Positions 31,718-43,538 are shown, numbered from the stretch's first letter. The stretch is DNA of 64,000 bases from Prorocentrum cordatum (GCA_963575745.1 CAUYUJ010022048.1:480001-544000), one strand, 5' to 3'. Program-made: numbers and translations. Notes: a model not told the origin generated them from the letters alone.

Positions 31718-32038
31718 TTGTCCTACCTGTGCGACAAGTTTTGTTCCTGTCTACCCAGCCCTCTGGCATGCGCCTCCCGCGTCTTCTGGGATGACCTGCT
31801 GACGCTGGTCACGCGTGGCCTGTTGTCTTACCTGCGCGACAAGTTTTGTTCCTGTCTACCCTCGGGCAGCGCCGTCCGCGTCTTCTCGGATGACCTGCTC
31901 TTCGCAGGCTATCGGTGCTGGGTGCCCTACGCGGTCGGGCCGCGGCATCTGCGCTACCCGCGCACCCTGGCCGCCGAGGGGCCTCGTTTCTCGAGCCACT
32001 TTGGCTGTGTTCTCGCTCTTGGTGCTCGCGCGCGGTGA
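31718..32038 (+). CDS. Hypothetical ORF with a 35-codon internal duplication
   Basis: SYLCDKFCSCLPS and SYLRDKFCSCLPS recur 105 bp apart in the same frame, each followed by a related RVFxDDLL segment; the duplication is in register. The rest (GYRCWVPYAVGPRHLRYPRT) is plausible protein. No known domain; the ORF is short and could be a repeat fragment. Confidence 0.25.
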   Translation: MSYLCDKFCSCLPSPLACASRVFWDDLLTLVTRGLLSYLRDKFCSCLPSGSAVRVFSDDLLFAGYRCWVPYAVGPRHLRYPRTLAAEGPRFSSHFGCVLALGARAR

Positions 32039-32294
32039 TGTTCTACTCGCGCGGCAAAGTCTTTCGGACCTGCTTCAAGTTCTTCTTGCTCGGCAAGGTT
32101 GGCTCCGCCCCTGGCCCTCGTGCCGTTCGCCATCGGCGCGCTCTTCTGGCGGCAGCCTCGTGGGCCAGGGAGTACTTCTTCGCCGCCCCTTCTGCCCGCC
32201 GGACGCCGCTCGCATCGTTGTTTTTCCCCTAGCTACGGAGCGCGGCCCGCCCTAGCTTGCTCGGCGTTCGACTCGTCTCCGTGCGTCCGCGGAC
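32039..32294. other. Spacer, no gene recognised
   Basis: One frame reads FYSRGKVFRTCFKFFLLGKV near 32041, possibly a continuation of the preceding ORF after a frameshift; support is weak. Confidence 0.3.
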
Positions 32295-32375
32295 AGGAAA
32301 ATACCCCCGCCAGCCCATCCAGACGATGCCCATGAGAGCTGACGGGGAGAGAGGAAGAGACGCGCATAGATGGGG
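32295..32375 (+). repeat. Dispersed repeat fragment
   Basis: CCCCGCCAGCCCATCCA...GAGCTGACGGGGAGAG...AGACGCGCATAGA aligns with 12318-12400, also a short distance before a 12-bp array. Confidence 0.6.
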
Positions 32376-32399
32376 GCCGGCTGGGAGCTCCATCAATCG

Positions 32400-32780
32400 G
32401 CTCTCGGGCCCCTCGTGGGGCGATTTTGGAGCTCCTCGTGGGCGCTCTTGGAACCGTCCTGGGGCTCTCTCGGGCCTCTCTCGGGGCCCTCTTGTGCCAT
32501 CTTGGAGCCATCTTGAAGCCTCGGAAAGCAACCGAAGACAAACAGGCGATGCGGCCAAATTCGCTGATGTTCTTCAAGTTGAAGGATTTGGGCATCTTGG
32601 CGGCATCCTGGGGAGGTTTCGTGGCCTCTCGGGCCGTCTTGGAGCGGTCATGGGGCCTCTTGGAGCATCGCGAGGCCATCTTGAGCCAGCCTGGGTTCTG
32701 AGGCCCCTCGGCGACCGCTCAGGGGCCTCTTGGGGACCTTCTCGTTGGGAGCCTCTCGGGAGCTCAGGAGGGCTTTTCGG
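32400..32780 (+). repeat. 12-bp array
   Basis: CTCTTGGAGCC / CCTCTCGGGCC-type units are interrupted by the CGGAAAGCAACCGAAGAC segment (32519-32575) seen in other copies. Confidence 0.75.
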
Positions 32781-33109
32781 GCCATTTGAGAGGCGGTCGG
32801 TCAAAACAGACGGGGGTCCTCGATGTTCCCCCCCCCTTTCGGGGGCAACGATCCTCGCGAGGATTGTTAGAAGTTGGCCTTCCCAGTGGCCGAAAAAACG
32901 AACTTCCGACACCTCGCGACCCCTCCCCCCGACACAAAACTTCAGGGAGGGGGTGGGGGAGGGTTCCCTTCCCCGAAGGGAACAGGGGTTGTGGAAGAGG
33001 ACAGAGACCTTCCTTAGACCACCTGTCGCCATTGTTTGTGGTTCCGCTGGATTCGGCGTTTTCATCACATGACGCAACAAGCTTCGCCTCATGTTTGCCG
33101 AACGGAAAA
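32781..33109. other. Spacer with GTTCCCTTC hairpin
   Basis: GTTCCCTTC (32963-32971), CCC, GAAGGGAAC (32975-32983) form a perfect 9-bp stem. No gene is recognised. Confidence 0.55.
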
Positions 33110-33575
33110 AAGAGGAGGAACAATAGTACGAGGAGCAGGAAGAGGCGGGGGACGGGGAGGTGGAGGAGGAGGAGGAGGGGTTTGCAGGTCTCGGCTTCCC
33201 CTTCCTCCCCTTGTGCATGGTTTCATTGTTTCCGCTATGTTGCTTCGCCCGTTTCGTCTCGATCCTTGTGCAGTCTGCGAATGTTTGTGCTTTCTGTTGA
33301 TGGTTTCAGGAGGAGGAGGAGGAGGAGGAGGAGGAGGAGGAGGAGAACGAACACGAGAACGAGGACGAGGACGAGAACGAGGAGGACGAGGACGAGGAAG
33401 AGGAGGAGGAGGAGGAGGAATAGGAAGAGGAGGAGGAGGAGGAGGAGAGGGAGGGGGAGGAGGGAGGAGGAGGAGGAGGAGGAGGAGGAGGAGGAGGAAG
33501 GGGAGGAGGAGGAGGAAGAGGAGGAGAGGAAGGATGAGGATGAGGAGGAGGACGACGGCGACGACGAGGAGGAGG
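33110..33575 (+). repeat. (GGA)n microsatellites
   Basis: Purine GGA/GAC-rich runs occur at 33110-33182 and 33308-33575; the long Arg/Glu/Gly and Ser/Pro ORFs in all frames derive from them. Confidence 0.9.
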
Positions 33576-33689
33576 GCAAAAGATCAGATGTTCATTTCGG
33601 GAGGCCTCCCCGGGGCCCACCTCGCGGATCTGGTCAACTCCGTTTCGAATACACGTCGAACCTTTCTCGCCTCAAGGTCGACTTAGGTT

Positions 33690-33900
33690 CGGAAGTTGCT
33701 AGAACACCCACCCTGCAAAGTAGATTAGCGAATTACGTTGCTTCAGTTTTCGAGAAGATGTTGCGTTACGCCCGTATTTTTCGCGGGCCTGCGCTAGCGG
33801 GGCCTGGTCACTGGTCGCTTTCGTTCCAGGATGTTTTGTTCAAGGGGGTTTTGTTTATCCCTGCCGAGAGGAGGAGGATGAGGAGGAGGAGGTTCGGAAA
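33690..33900 (+). repeat. Dispersed repeat, copy A
   Basis: TAGATTAGCGAATTACGTTG...GTTTTCGAGAAG...TATTTTTCGCGGGCCTGCGC...GTTTTGTTCAAGGGGGTTTTG aligns with 42375-42520 (GTCGATTAGTGAATT...AGGGGGTTCTGTCCATCCCC). Confidence 0.5.
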
Positions 33901-34274
33901 GATTCCGCTGTTCTTCCCAACCTTTTTGCGTTGGGTTATTTTCTTAAACAGATCACCATGATCTGTAACCTTCTTTCCCGGCTCTCTCCTGTATCCTGCC
34001 TTTTTCCTCCTCTTTCACCCTCCTCTAGCCCGCTACCTCCCATTTGCCTCATACCTTCCTCCTGCCTTCCTCCTGCGTCTTGGGTGCTGCGAGCTGCGAA
34101 ACGGTGGCCACCTTCGTGGGTTTGGGGAGGCCCCGCGGTGTGGCGTCCCCCGCAGATCTGGGCGGGACCTCGCCCTCCCTGGGCGGTGGTTGGCCACCTG
34201 CACCACCGTCGCCGCTCTCGTGAAAATTCTTTGGAGGTCCAGCGAAAGGCCCCAGGGGGTGTGTCCGCATGGCG
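33901..34274. other. Pyrimidine-rich spacer with diverged 58-kb repeat unit
   Basis: 34080-34180 (GGGTGCTGCGAGCTGCGAAA...GGCGGGACCTCGCC) resembles a unit of the tandem array at 58390-58815. The CTCCT-rich sequence before it also parallels 58290-58385. Confidence 0.45.
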
Positions 34275-34450
34275 TCCCCGCGTCAATGTTCGCGCTATCG
34301 TCGTGCAGACCGGATATTTCTTGCCTATCGTCGTTAATTTTCGCGCCATCGTCGTTCTATCCCTATCGTCGTTCTATCGCGATAGTTCTTGCCTGCCGTC
34401 AATTTTCGCGCTATCGTCGTCAATTTTCGCGCTATCGTCGCTCAGACTGG
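34275..34450 (+). repeat. ~21-bp tandem repeat
   Basis: Units of the form TCAATTTTCGCGCTATCGTC recur four to six times with variants (TTAATTTTCGCGCCATCGTC, TTCTATCGCGATAG). Confidence 0.7.
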
Positions 34451-35671
34451 ATACACGCGGAATTCCCCTTCTCTCGCGACCTCAATGAGACCGCCTGCTG
34501 CGTCCACAAACCATGGGCTACCACGTTGAACCGGGCTTAGTGCTCGATCGGGGATCATCCATCATCCGTCGTTCAGACCTGGCCGCGATGCGACACGGCT
34601 CCATCTAGGCGTCCGCACAGCGGCCGCCTCACCAGCATGCCCGCTGAAGTTGTCGGCGTGTCCGTTTTCCGCCGTCTTGTGATCATCGTTGGTTTTCCGT
34701 GTTTTTTGTTATGCCACGTCATTCTCTATGGTGATGTTTCATTCAAGCCCGTCCCGCCAGTCGTACAATTCGTAAGCTTGCCGCGTACCTTTCAGAACAT
34801 GTTGTGTTCTATGTCGCATCATTGGTCCATCGTATTTTGACCCGCTGTTCTGGTCACTTGTCGCTTGTTGCAGATGGTCTTGGGTACATCGCCAGGGTAA
34901 TTAGTCGGAGGCTCTTGAAAGTCTCCTGCCGTTGGAGGCCTTCGGGATGTCACACGGGAGAGTTGGCGAGTGCACGTGTCATGTATCAGGTCTAGGATCA
35001 CTTGAGAGGAGTCAGGGAATGAGGAGACAAGGAAGAGGACGGGGAGGGATTGTGACGCATGTTGACCAGCCGAGCCCCCATGCAGATGCAGAGCAGATTC
35101 ATGCGCACATGCAAGAAGACCTATACGTGGTTCGTTGTCGGTGAGTCGTAGGCGTATGCGCCAGTGTATGGCAGATTTGCAGGCGTGCAGACGTTGATAG
35201 GTAGATATAGATGAAGTTAGGTGAATGTATCTGTACATAGACATCGTCGCTCTATGGTGCTTGAACCCCTCAGAGCCCTTCTCCTAGTCCCGCTTCCTTC
35301 GGAGCCCTTTTATGGGGTGCGGTAGTGACCGTTGCCCGGAGGACTTCGTCAGCGAGCGCGTGGAGGCGAGCGAGCGAGATTCCGTTGTGGAGTACCAGGA
35401 GGGGTCCTTTGCGCTCGCGGCGCTGCCAGCAATGGGGCCGTTGCTGCGGATGATGACCAGGGCCAGGTGCGTAAGGTTGGTCCCGCGATGCTTTCGCACA
35501 GCTGATTTCTACCCGAAGAGCCGGCTCCGAGGCACGTGCGGAGGAATGATCGAACGGGGAGGAGGGCAAGGCAGAATAAGTGACAAGAGGAGTATGCCGC
35601 TCCATTCCTTCCAGAGTATACGCATGGAGGCAGGTAGGGCTGGGGAGGAGGAGGAGGAGGAGGAGGAGGAC
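34451..35671. other. Spacer, no gene recognised
   Basis: Apart from a GGA run at 35645-35670, I see no repeat or coding signature in these 1.2 kb. Confidence 0.45.
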
Positions 35672-36650
35672 CAGTGCAAACCCAAGATTCATCAACGATG
35701 TTGAAGGAAACCCTCCCTCCGAACTCCCTCTTCATGAGCTTGTACACGGGTTCATTTCCACTGAGTGAAGGAAATGCCCCGTTGGGGAACAAGCTTGTAA
35801 AAATCCTGAAGTGTACAAAACACCATTCTCAGGACTTGAACGCTGCGAGTCAACCTGATTGTTTCGTCTTGACGATCCTGGGATTCCTACACCGCGAATC
35901 GACTTAAGTAACTGTTGCGCCCTGACAATCTTGAATCGTTCCTAAACACCATCTCCGGTACGTGAACCATGAGAACCAGTCAAGTTCTTGCGAATGTTTA
36001 AAACGAATGTGCGCGGCGCTAAGGCGAAAGCCACATGTTGAAAAGGAACCGCCCTCAATCCGCGAAGCTCTTGCATTTCTTCCCGGATAGCTCCCTGTAG
36101 AGCTAAGTGTTAGATAAGAGGCCAGCATGCAGGGCTGCGCCAGCCCCTGTCCCCTCTCCCAGGCTCCCAGGCAGGCATCCCCGCAGCGATTTGCTTGAGG
36201 TCGCAGCATGTTCGTGCCAACGTTTTCCTACTCAGATGCGCGTACCTGAAGTCTTTCCGCTGATCCTTCGCAGCTCCATCGCAGCTCCTTCGAAGCTTGC
36301 TGTTCGAAGCTTGCAAGCTTCCCAGGCATGCTTTCCAGCGTCCTGGCAACCGTCCCCCACTCAGGTTTCCTACGCTCTGGACTGCGCCGCTATCCGGGTT
36401 TTGGAAGTTACAAGTTTGAAACGAATGCACGCGGCGCTGAGGCAAGAAACATATAAACAACGACTTGTCCTCGAAACGTAAAGCTCTTGCATCTTTTCAC
36501 AACGAATGTGCGCGGTGCTCAGCGGGAGCCGCATATTGAAAACGACGTGTCCTCAATCCGTGAGGCACTTGCAAATTTGTGAAGCGAATGTGCGCGGCGC
36601 TGAGGCGAGAACACTCTTCGGAAGCTAGCCACCCTCCATCTGTGAAGGTG
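35672..36650 (-). repeat. Composite dispersed repeat, minus-oriented copy
   Basis: It is the reverse complement of the parts at 17080-17760, in the same order: CAAACCCAAGATTCATCAACGATGTTG (35675-35701), a region with GCGCCCTGACAATC (35800-35930), then repeated AACGAATGTGCGCGGCGCT (~36001, 36500 and 36580). It is longer than the plus copy because of extra sequence at 36090-36410. Confidence 0.65.
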
Positions 36651-38000
36651 TCGTCAGTTTTGAAGACTGAGGCTCGTAAATGGCAAGGACGACTCAAGCG
36701 AAACGCCCGGCCCGCCCTTCCCACTAGCCTCGGGGTGCGACAGGGAGGAGCTATTCATAAGGAAAGGGAATGGAGAGCGCAGTATGGCAGAGGCGGGTGT
36801 TGAAGATGATGAGTGAGGAGGTGCGGCAAGGCTGGTCAACACTACCAGGGAGCACACGGTGGGAGGAGCGGTGATGCTCAAGCGGGAGGGACCCGTCGAA
36901 GGGGGAAGGAGCGGGCGCAATGCGGAGACGGAGGGGGGGAGGTTGGGAAAGGACGAGCGGGGAGGGAGAGGGCGGGAGGCTGGCGGGCCCTCGAGGGCGG
37001 GCCGGGGCGTGGAGCCCGAGGGCGGGGGAGCGGACTTTGGAGGGCGGGCTCGTTGGGCGGGTGCGGTTTCTCCTCCTCGTCCTCCGCCTTGAGAGCCTCC
37101 ACGGGGCTCATTGCCGAAGGCAACGGAGCCGATAGTTCGGCGCTGCCTGGCCGCTCCCGGGTGGCGCTTTGCCACCGGGGGAGGGCGGTCGACTGAAGAG
37201 TCGCGCGGCTGGTTCGCTGTGGATGATGGGAGCTTCCGTCGGCCAGGGACAGAGGATAGAGAGGAGGAAAGAGGACAGGCGGGATGGGAGAGAAAGGGGA
37301 CTGTCCTAGCTCAGGACCCCCAGGAGGAAAGCGAGGGAAGGGAAGAGATGGGAAAGGCAAGCTAGGTGCGCTCGGGCCAGATCTGACATCCTACCCCTCC
37401 CACCCATCCCTTTCCATTAGGTTGGTTTTTCTATCCGCCGACACGTGCCGTAGCGGAACTGGAACTCCGAACACGACCCCATCGTGCTCTGAGCCATACG
37501 AACATTGGAAGTGCATGTATTGGAGGAGGAGGTGGAGGAGGAGCAGGGCGAGGAGCAGCAGGAAAAGAAGGATGAGGAAGGAACAGGACGAGGACGAAAA
37601 GAAGCATCAGGAGCTAGAGTGGGAGTAGCGGGAGAAGCAGGAGGTCAAGAGGAAGGCGGAGAAGGGGACATGAGGGGGGCGACAACGATGAAAAAGTATT
37701 CGGATCCGGAAGAGTGGCCCGCGCTGGGGCGAGAACACCATTCTGAATGACGGGAGCAAAGCGCCGATCCGAAAATGAGGCTCACGGTGCAGCGGGACCA
37801 TCATTTCGAAACACTGGAAATAATAGGATTGTAACAATAAGGAAGGTCTGAAATGTTGAATGTAGAAACACAGTACGCGGAAAGGGTTTAAGATCTTCCG
37901 GACAGAGTCAAGGGAGAGGAGAGAAATATGCATTATGCCTAATTGACAGGTGGGCCAGCGTGAGGAAAAAGGGAGCTCGGGGGGGAGTCGGACCGCGGGC
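36651..38000. other. Purine-rich spacer, no gene recognised
   Basis: GGGAGG-rich sequence (36860-37350), a GGA run (37520-37640), and one more GCGCTGGGGCGAGAACACC fragment of the 36-kb repeat near 37720. Overlapping ORFs on both strands are composition-driven. Confidence 0.5.
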
Positions 38001-39749
38001 CTATGTTCTTGATATGCGATAGCCGCACTCGTTCCTCGTCATCCTCGCGCACCTCTCCTCACTGCCTGCCCCCCCTGCCCGCTGGCACTGCCCCGCGCCG
38101 AGTGGCTCTCGGCTCCGAGGTGGCAGCTGGCAGCAGCAGGAGTTGCTCTGCTCTGCAACTGGCTGGTGGCGTGCGTCAACCGGAGGCTCGCGGTGAGACA
38201 GGCCAGCAGGTCACCTTGTGAGCAGATCTGGGCGGCCTGAGCTGCTGGCGTCTGGGCGCCTTTGGGGCCCGCAGGGGCACTGGGGACCGGCACGCCCAGC
38301 GACTCCCAATCTCCCTTCATCGGGAGAACGCGCGGGCGGTGCTGCGGCGGCGCCGGCGGCCGCAGTCGACGCCGTGTGAGTCGCCGCCGGCGCCGACAGG
38401 TCCCCCGCCCCCCCTTCCCTTGGCGACCCCTGAGCCACGACGTCCCGCAGCACCCCACCACGACCCACGACGACCCTCAGCCGCTTGCCGCGACGATCCA
38501 CGACGACCCCCCGGACCCCGCCCGCCCCGCCTGACTGGCGGGCCCTGCTGCAACGGCCCCCCACGACGACCCCGACGACCCCCGACCCGCGACGACCCAC
38601 GACGATCCCCCGACTGCCGCCGACGCCCCCCGCCCACCCCCGATCCCCGCCCGTCCTCAACGTGCGCGCTCGCCTGCTGCTACATTTGCCTCCCTCCTCT
38701 TCTCCTGCATGTTGGCGTCTGCTCGCCGTGTTTTCCCTCTTCGCCCTCCCTCCTCTTCTTCCTCCTCCTCCTCCTCCTTCCCCTTTCTTCTTGTCTCCCC
38801 TCTGCGCTGCAGCGCCGCCGCCTTGTGCGCGCCCTCCCGCGAAGGCGGCTGGGCGCGGCCATCAGAGGCTTGTTTCCCCCCGGCCTGGGTCAGGGGTTGC
38901 GACTCGCAGGCCAGCAGGCGTGTTACCAGGATTGTTGAGTTAATGTTGGATGCGACAGCGTATCCGCGGAATCGCGCCCCGGACTCCAGACCGCGAGTGC
39001 GTGGATATGGTCACGATCGTCGCTCGTGACACGAGCCCATATCCCAAACTGCCAATCATCGGGTTCAGTTTCGGGTCGCTGTCGGACGGAGGCCCTCCCA
39101 GGCCCCAGCAGCCACCGCTCAAGCCTGCAGCATGTGCGCCCGAAAGGCGAGGCGCGGGCCAGGCCACGTACAGGTTCAAGGGTTAGACATTCGACGGTTT
39201 GGTTCAGACGGGGGCGGCCTGGTGGCATTGCGTTTGGTTGGCGGTTTGCGGTTTAGTGCCTCGCACACGGAGGGCCACGGGGCCCCCAAAATAGAACCAC
39301 AGTTAGGGATACATGCTGAGTTTTTCGCCAGTTCTTTCCGGGATTGGCACGGAACTCAAACGTCAGGAGGAGGAAGAGGAGGAGGACGAGGAGTAGGAGG
39401 AGGAGGAGAGGCAGGAAGAGGCTGAGCTGGGGCCAGGGCAGGACCGGCAGGTGTCTGCTGGCGGGCCTTCGGTATCTCTCCTTGATGCTCGCCCCGTGAG
39501 CGAGGTGACCACCATGGCCGGGCCTTGCTGCCTTGCTAGAGTTCTCCCAGGGGAGGGTCTGTCACCAGGGGGGGGGAGGCGGGAGAGAACTGAAACGTGT
39601 GACGTTTGCCCCTTTGGGTCTCACGGGTTCTAACGGGTCTGCCCACCGATACGCATTGGCAGCACAGGTCAGGGTGAGCAGGCTAGTGGGCTCTCAGTCA
39701 GAGGTGTCGCCAGATGAAGATGGTGAGTGTGGCCGCGGTTGGCGCGCCC
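38001..39749. other. Pyrimidine- and GC-rich spacer, no gene recognised
   Basis: CCGACGACCCCACGACG-type repeats occur at 38440-38640, CTCCTC runs at 38690-38790, and a GGA run at 39365-39415. ORF 38339-38938 is Pro/Arg-rich and has no recognisable domain. Confidence 0.5.
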
Positions 39750-40870
39750 TCAGGCGACGAGTATCGGGTTGGAGCCACTGGCCTCGTCGGAGTCGTCGGT
39801 GGTCAGCTCCAGGTCCGCCTCGTCTTCCGTCTCATCCTCCGTCTATTCGTCGGTCTTGTCTTCGAGGTCGGCAGGCGCATCTTCGAAGATGTTGACGCAG
39901 TAGCGCTGGGTCTTTGCCGAGAGCTCAGAGGCATGCTCGAGACAAGTAGCCCTGGTAGCATCATTCTGGGCTGGGTGCCGCGGCGCTGGAACCGACGGCG
40001 TTGTCCGAGGTCTGGTCGGGTGCCGCGTCGGCGGCCGCAATGGGGCCAGCAGTTGCTGCCCTCATGGTTGCCACAACCTCCTTCTCTGTTCTCTTGGTTT
40101 GCGACCTCCTCCTCCTCGTCGTTGTGGGAAATATCCTCCTAGTTCTTCTGGTTGCTGGGGTTGCTTCAGCGGTGGCCAGTGTCTGGGGCCTGTCGAGCGA
40201 TGGCGCCGCGCAAGGCCGTCGCAGCCGCTGTCTCCGCTTGGGTCTGCGCGGATTATGCCAGCGCCGGGTGCTGGCATCGCGCAGGGGTTTGATTCGTAGG
40301 CGCACTGGGACTTGAAGCCAGCTGGGGGGCGGTGTTGGCCCAGCACTGGTCTTCGGCATCCAGAGCCGTTTTCGGGCCTTGGGACCGCCGGGATCGAAGC
40401 GATAACTTAGCCCAGATGGACCGCAGGAGTGATCTGGGGACCGATTTTGAGCGGATTTGCCTTCACTCCCCCCACTTGACGGATTTTATCGGGGCCTATC
40501 CAGCGCAGACCCCCAGACCGACTCCAAATTGGACAGGCGCCTGGGGGGAGTTGCCGAAATCGTGGCTGAGGGAGGGGGCCTGTATGATGATGTTGTGCTT
40601 GCAGGCCTCGGCCCCAGTGACGGAGTCGTTAGAAGGCCTCTCTGGGTCCAAGACCGCGGCTTCGTCCTGCTGCTTGTCATTCAGCGCGCCGAGGATGTGG
40701 CCCTTCTGATGACTTTTGCAGCGCCGCTGATGTCCCCCAGCAACCGTCATGAGGTCACGCGTGGAGATTCGGCCACGCCTCGAGGCGCAGGCCAGCCTGC
40801 GGTGAGCTTTCTCGTGCAGGCTATCCTCAGCGGCCTGGGGCGCAGGCCCATCTTGGTCCGAGTTGTCCAC
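39750..40870 (-). pseudogene. Minus-strand coding relic with in-frame stops
   Basis: Read leftwards, a frame from 40870 to 40496 contains DKQQDEAAVLDPERPSNDSV and EACKHNIIIQAPSLSHDFGN. A second frame from 40346 to 39750 reads FKSQCAYESNPCAMPAPGAG. TGA (40062-40064) and TAG (39843-39845) interrupt it; between them lies EHASELSAKTQRYCVNIFED, and after the second stop comes an acidic tail (TEDETEDEADLELTTDDSDE). The composition is protein-like and the acidic C terminus is distinctive, but I recognise no family. The frame change between the two parts implies an indel or intron near 40350-40490. Confidence 0.35.
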
Positions 40871-40979
40871 GTTGCGCGTGCGCAGGCTCTTGGGCGCGGG
40901 CTTCTCGTCCGTAGTGGTGAGGTGCCGCGCCGGGGCACCGCCGCAGGTGCCCTGTGCGAGAAAGGCCAGGCTCGAGTGA

Positions 40980-41401
40980 TCGCGCCTCCTCCTCCTCCTC
41001 CTCCTCCTCCTCCTCCTCCTCCTCCTCCTCTTCCTCCTCCTCCTCCTCCTGTTTTCGTTCGCCTCATCATCCCCTACACGTTGCGGGTGGCCTCTTCGAG
41101 AGACACCAGGATTGGTCAGGAGGTCGGGCGAAAGGAGGGGGCGAGGGAGGATGGGGCAGCCGCACAGGCAGACTCTTGCACCCTCCTATACCTCACCTGC
41201 CGATGCAGGTGTCCCGATGCCTCCCCTTGCTCCTGAGAGGTGACGAATGTTGGCCCTCATGGGCTGGTCTATCTTTACCCCCTCCGTGGCGCCACGGTGC
41301 TTCCGCACGGCCCGTCACTCCGTTTCGTCACCGCCTGGAGAGGGCACTCGAGCAGGAGGAGGAGGAGGAGGAGGAGGAGGAGGAGGAGGAGGAGGAGCTG
41401 G
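40980..41401. repeat. (TCC)n run and (GGA)n run flanking a spacer
   Basis: Near-perfect (TCC)n lies at 40986-41050 and (GGA)n at 41357-41398: complementary microsatellites in opposite orientation ~310 bp apart, so the region could fold back. Confidence 0.85.
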
Positions 41402-41979
41402 GAGGGTGCACTCCCAGAAGGGGAGCCCGGGTCACTCCAGGGGGTGCGAAGACGAAGCCACGTTCGCGCGTCTCGGCCTCGGCCAGAGAGCTGCCCCCTC
41501 TTCAAGTTGGCCCCGAGGTGCGCATCGCGGGGCGCGATGCTCGAAGTTCAGGCGACCTCTGGCGTCTCTCCGTGGGCCGGCCCCGAAATGGGCACGATGC
41601 CCAGCAGTAGACGTATGTAAGAGTTGTCCAACACCGACGGCGGCCGCTGTTGGGCAGGCGGCCTTCCGTCTCGCATGGACAACGACCACGGCGACGCCGA
41701 CAATGAGCCCTGGTTCAGAATGAGCAGCAATTGCTGTTGGGTTACCCACCGTTTCCGTAGCAGTTTCGGTCTTCCCGGCTTCTCTCCGACGCTGTAGAGA
41801 GGCATCGTCGCAGAAAATCAAGACCAGACCCTGAGCTCAATCTTTGTGCCGCCTGTCTTGACCTGAAGATCGCTCGGTGATGGCCCCGGGGCTCGACACT
41901 TGGCGGAAGCGCCCCGCCGAGAAGCGCAGCGCCCGGATCTCGGGGGAGCCTGGTGACTTCTGGGATCACCACGTGTCGA
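41402..41979. other. Spacer, no gene recognised
   Basis: No coding or repeat signature is recognised. Confidence 0.45.
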
Positions 41980-42156
41980 CTACACGTAAGAGTGACCCCT
42001 CGCCGGAGTGACCTTTGGTGCGGGCCCACCGGGGCCCCCCGATCGCCGAACGCGGTGCGATAGCAGCGTCTTGCGCGCTTGTGCTTGGTCCCCCCGCGAC
42101 CCCTAAAAAGCCGCGCACCAAAGGTCACTCCTACCCAGGGTCTCTCCTGCGTGTAG
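41980..42156 (+). mobile_element. MITE-like element with ~45-bp terminal inverted repeats
   Basis: The ends CTACACGTAAGAG (41980) and CTCCTGCGTGTAG (ending 42156) are inverse. Further in, GGAGTGACCTTTGGTGCG (42005-42022) is the perfect inverse of CGCACCAAAGGTCACTCC (42114-42131). At 177 bp it has no coding capacity. A degenerate relative lies at 19085-19256. No clear target duplication is visible. Confidence 0.65.
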
Positions 42157-43159
42157 CCGAACGTGGGCCAGCCCGCTGGTCGCGCGCGCACGCCAGGAGG
42201 CCGTCCTGGAGCGCACGGCGTCGCCCCGCGCCCGTGCTCAGCGCCCGGGCGGGGCCGGCTCCCTGGCGGCGGCGGGCGTGGCCGAGGATGGCGGCCGCCA
42301 GCCCCGCCGGCGGGAGTTTGTAGCCAGGGCGGGGGTATAGCCATAGTCGGGGGTGGACAGAACCCCCAACAGTGACACGTCGATTAGTGAATTGTCCGTT
42401 TTCGGTTCTCGAGAGGGCGCCGTGGCCGCTATTTTCCAGGGTTGCGCCCGCCAGGTTTTGGCCTCAGGTCGTTTTCACTAAACCACGTTTTACTAAAGGG
42501 GGTTCTGTCCATCCCCGACATAGCCACCGCCCGGGGGGGATCGATTTTCGGGCACCTCGGCAGGCGGTGGACATGGACATTTTCGTGTCCCCTCTGGGCC
42601 CTCATATACAGTCGGGGCGCTGGAGAAGGAACCCTTTTCGTTGGGGAGGGGCTCGGTGTTCCTCGATTGTTTTGCGGTTTGCCTTGGGTTGTCCTCAGGT
42701 TTTCCATGGGGAGTCGAAGTTGAACTTATGGAAAATAGGGGCCTCGTTCCTTATTTAGGGTTCCTTAGGTCAACGCCCCGACTGTATAGTCATATCCACC
42801 GCCCGCTGCGGTCCCAGGACGTCGGTTCCACAGGCGAGGGACATGTCGAAATCCCCGCCTCGCATGATGGTGACCCCCGTGTGGCGAGTCAGAGGAGGCC
42901 CAGACCTCTGGTGATCTGATTTTTCCAGCCGGCGGTTGCTCCTCGATCTCGGCCTCGGGGGGCCGCTTTTGCTTCCCAGGATTACGTCGGGCATGTCTAT
43001 GTATAGGATGACTTTTCTCTTCTACTGTGTATATATGTATATATTATTGGACGGTGGGAATGGAGACGTCCTGGTTGGAAGGCCGCGGCGAACGCTGGGG
43101 CCTTCCCAAATCCCCAAACAAATCCAGACAAAAAGCCCAACCATACGCATTTGTGAGTA
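42157..43159. other. Spacer with dispersed repeat copy B
   Basis: 42375-42520 aligns with 33690-33870. 43070-43150 (AAGGCCGCGGCGAACGCTGG...CATACGCATTTGTGAGTACC) is related to 55170-55500. No gene is recognised. Confidence 0.45.
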
Positions 43160-43538
43160 CCATCGTTGCGGGTATCGCCTTCGAGGGATCTCTTCATGGG
43201 GCCATGAAGCATGCAAAATGTGTGCCGATGTGGGGCGGGGCTGCCATGTGAGCGCTGCCTCTCGTGCTTTAGGCGGAACGCACCACGAGGCCGCGAAAAA
43301 TGTGATGGGTGCGCCGCAATGGGGCGGGGCCGCTTCTGTCGCTTTCGGTGGGGTTCCCTATGGGGCCACGAAGCGCTGTACTCAGCGCGGGAAACGCATG
43401 CGAGTACAGCCACTGCGGCCTTCAATGGAGCTCCCCATGTGGCCACGAAGCGCTGTGCTGGGTGAGGGGAGCGCGTGCGAGCACTGCCACTGGGGCCTTC
43501 AGTGGATTTCCCTCTGGGGCCACGAAACGCTGTGCTGG
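43160..43538 (+). repeat. 77-bp tandem array, left part
   Basis: GGCCACGAAGCG-type cores at ~43364, 43441 and 43518 are 77 bp apart; units further left are degenerate. The last unit is cut by the retrotransposon after ...GCTGTGCTGG and resumes at 52997. Confidence 0.8.

Noticed and set aside
32786-33961. 391-codon plus-strand ORF
   Set aside because: Most of it is the GGA/GAC microsatellite read as Arg/Glu/Asp.
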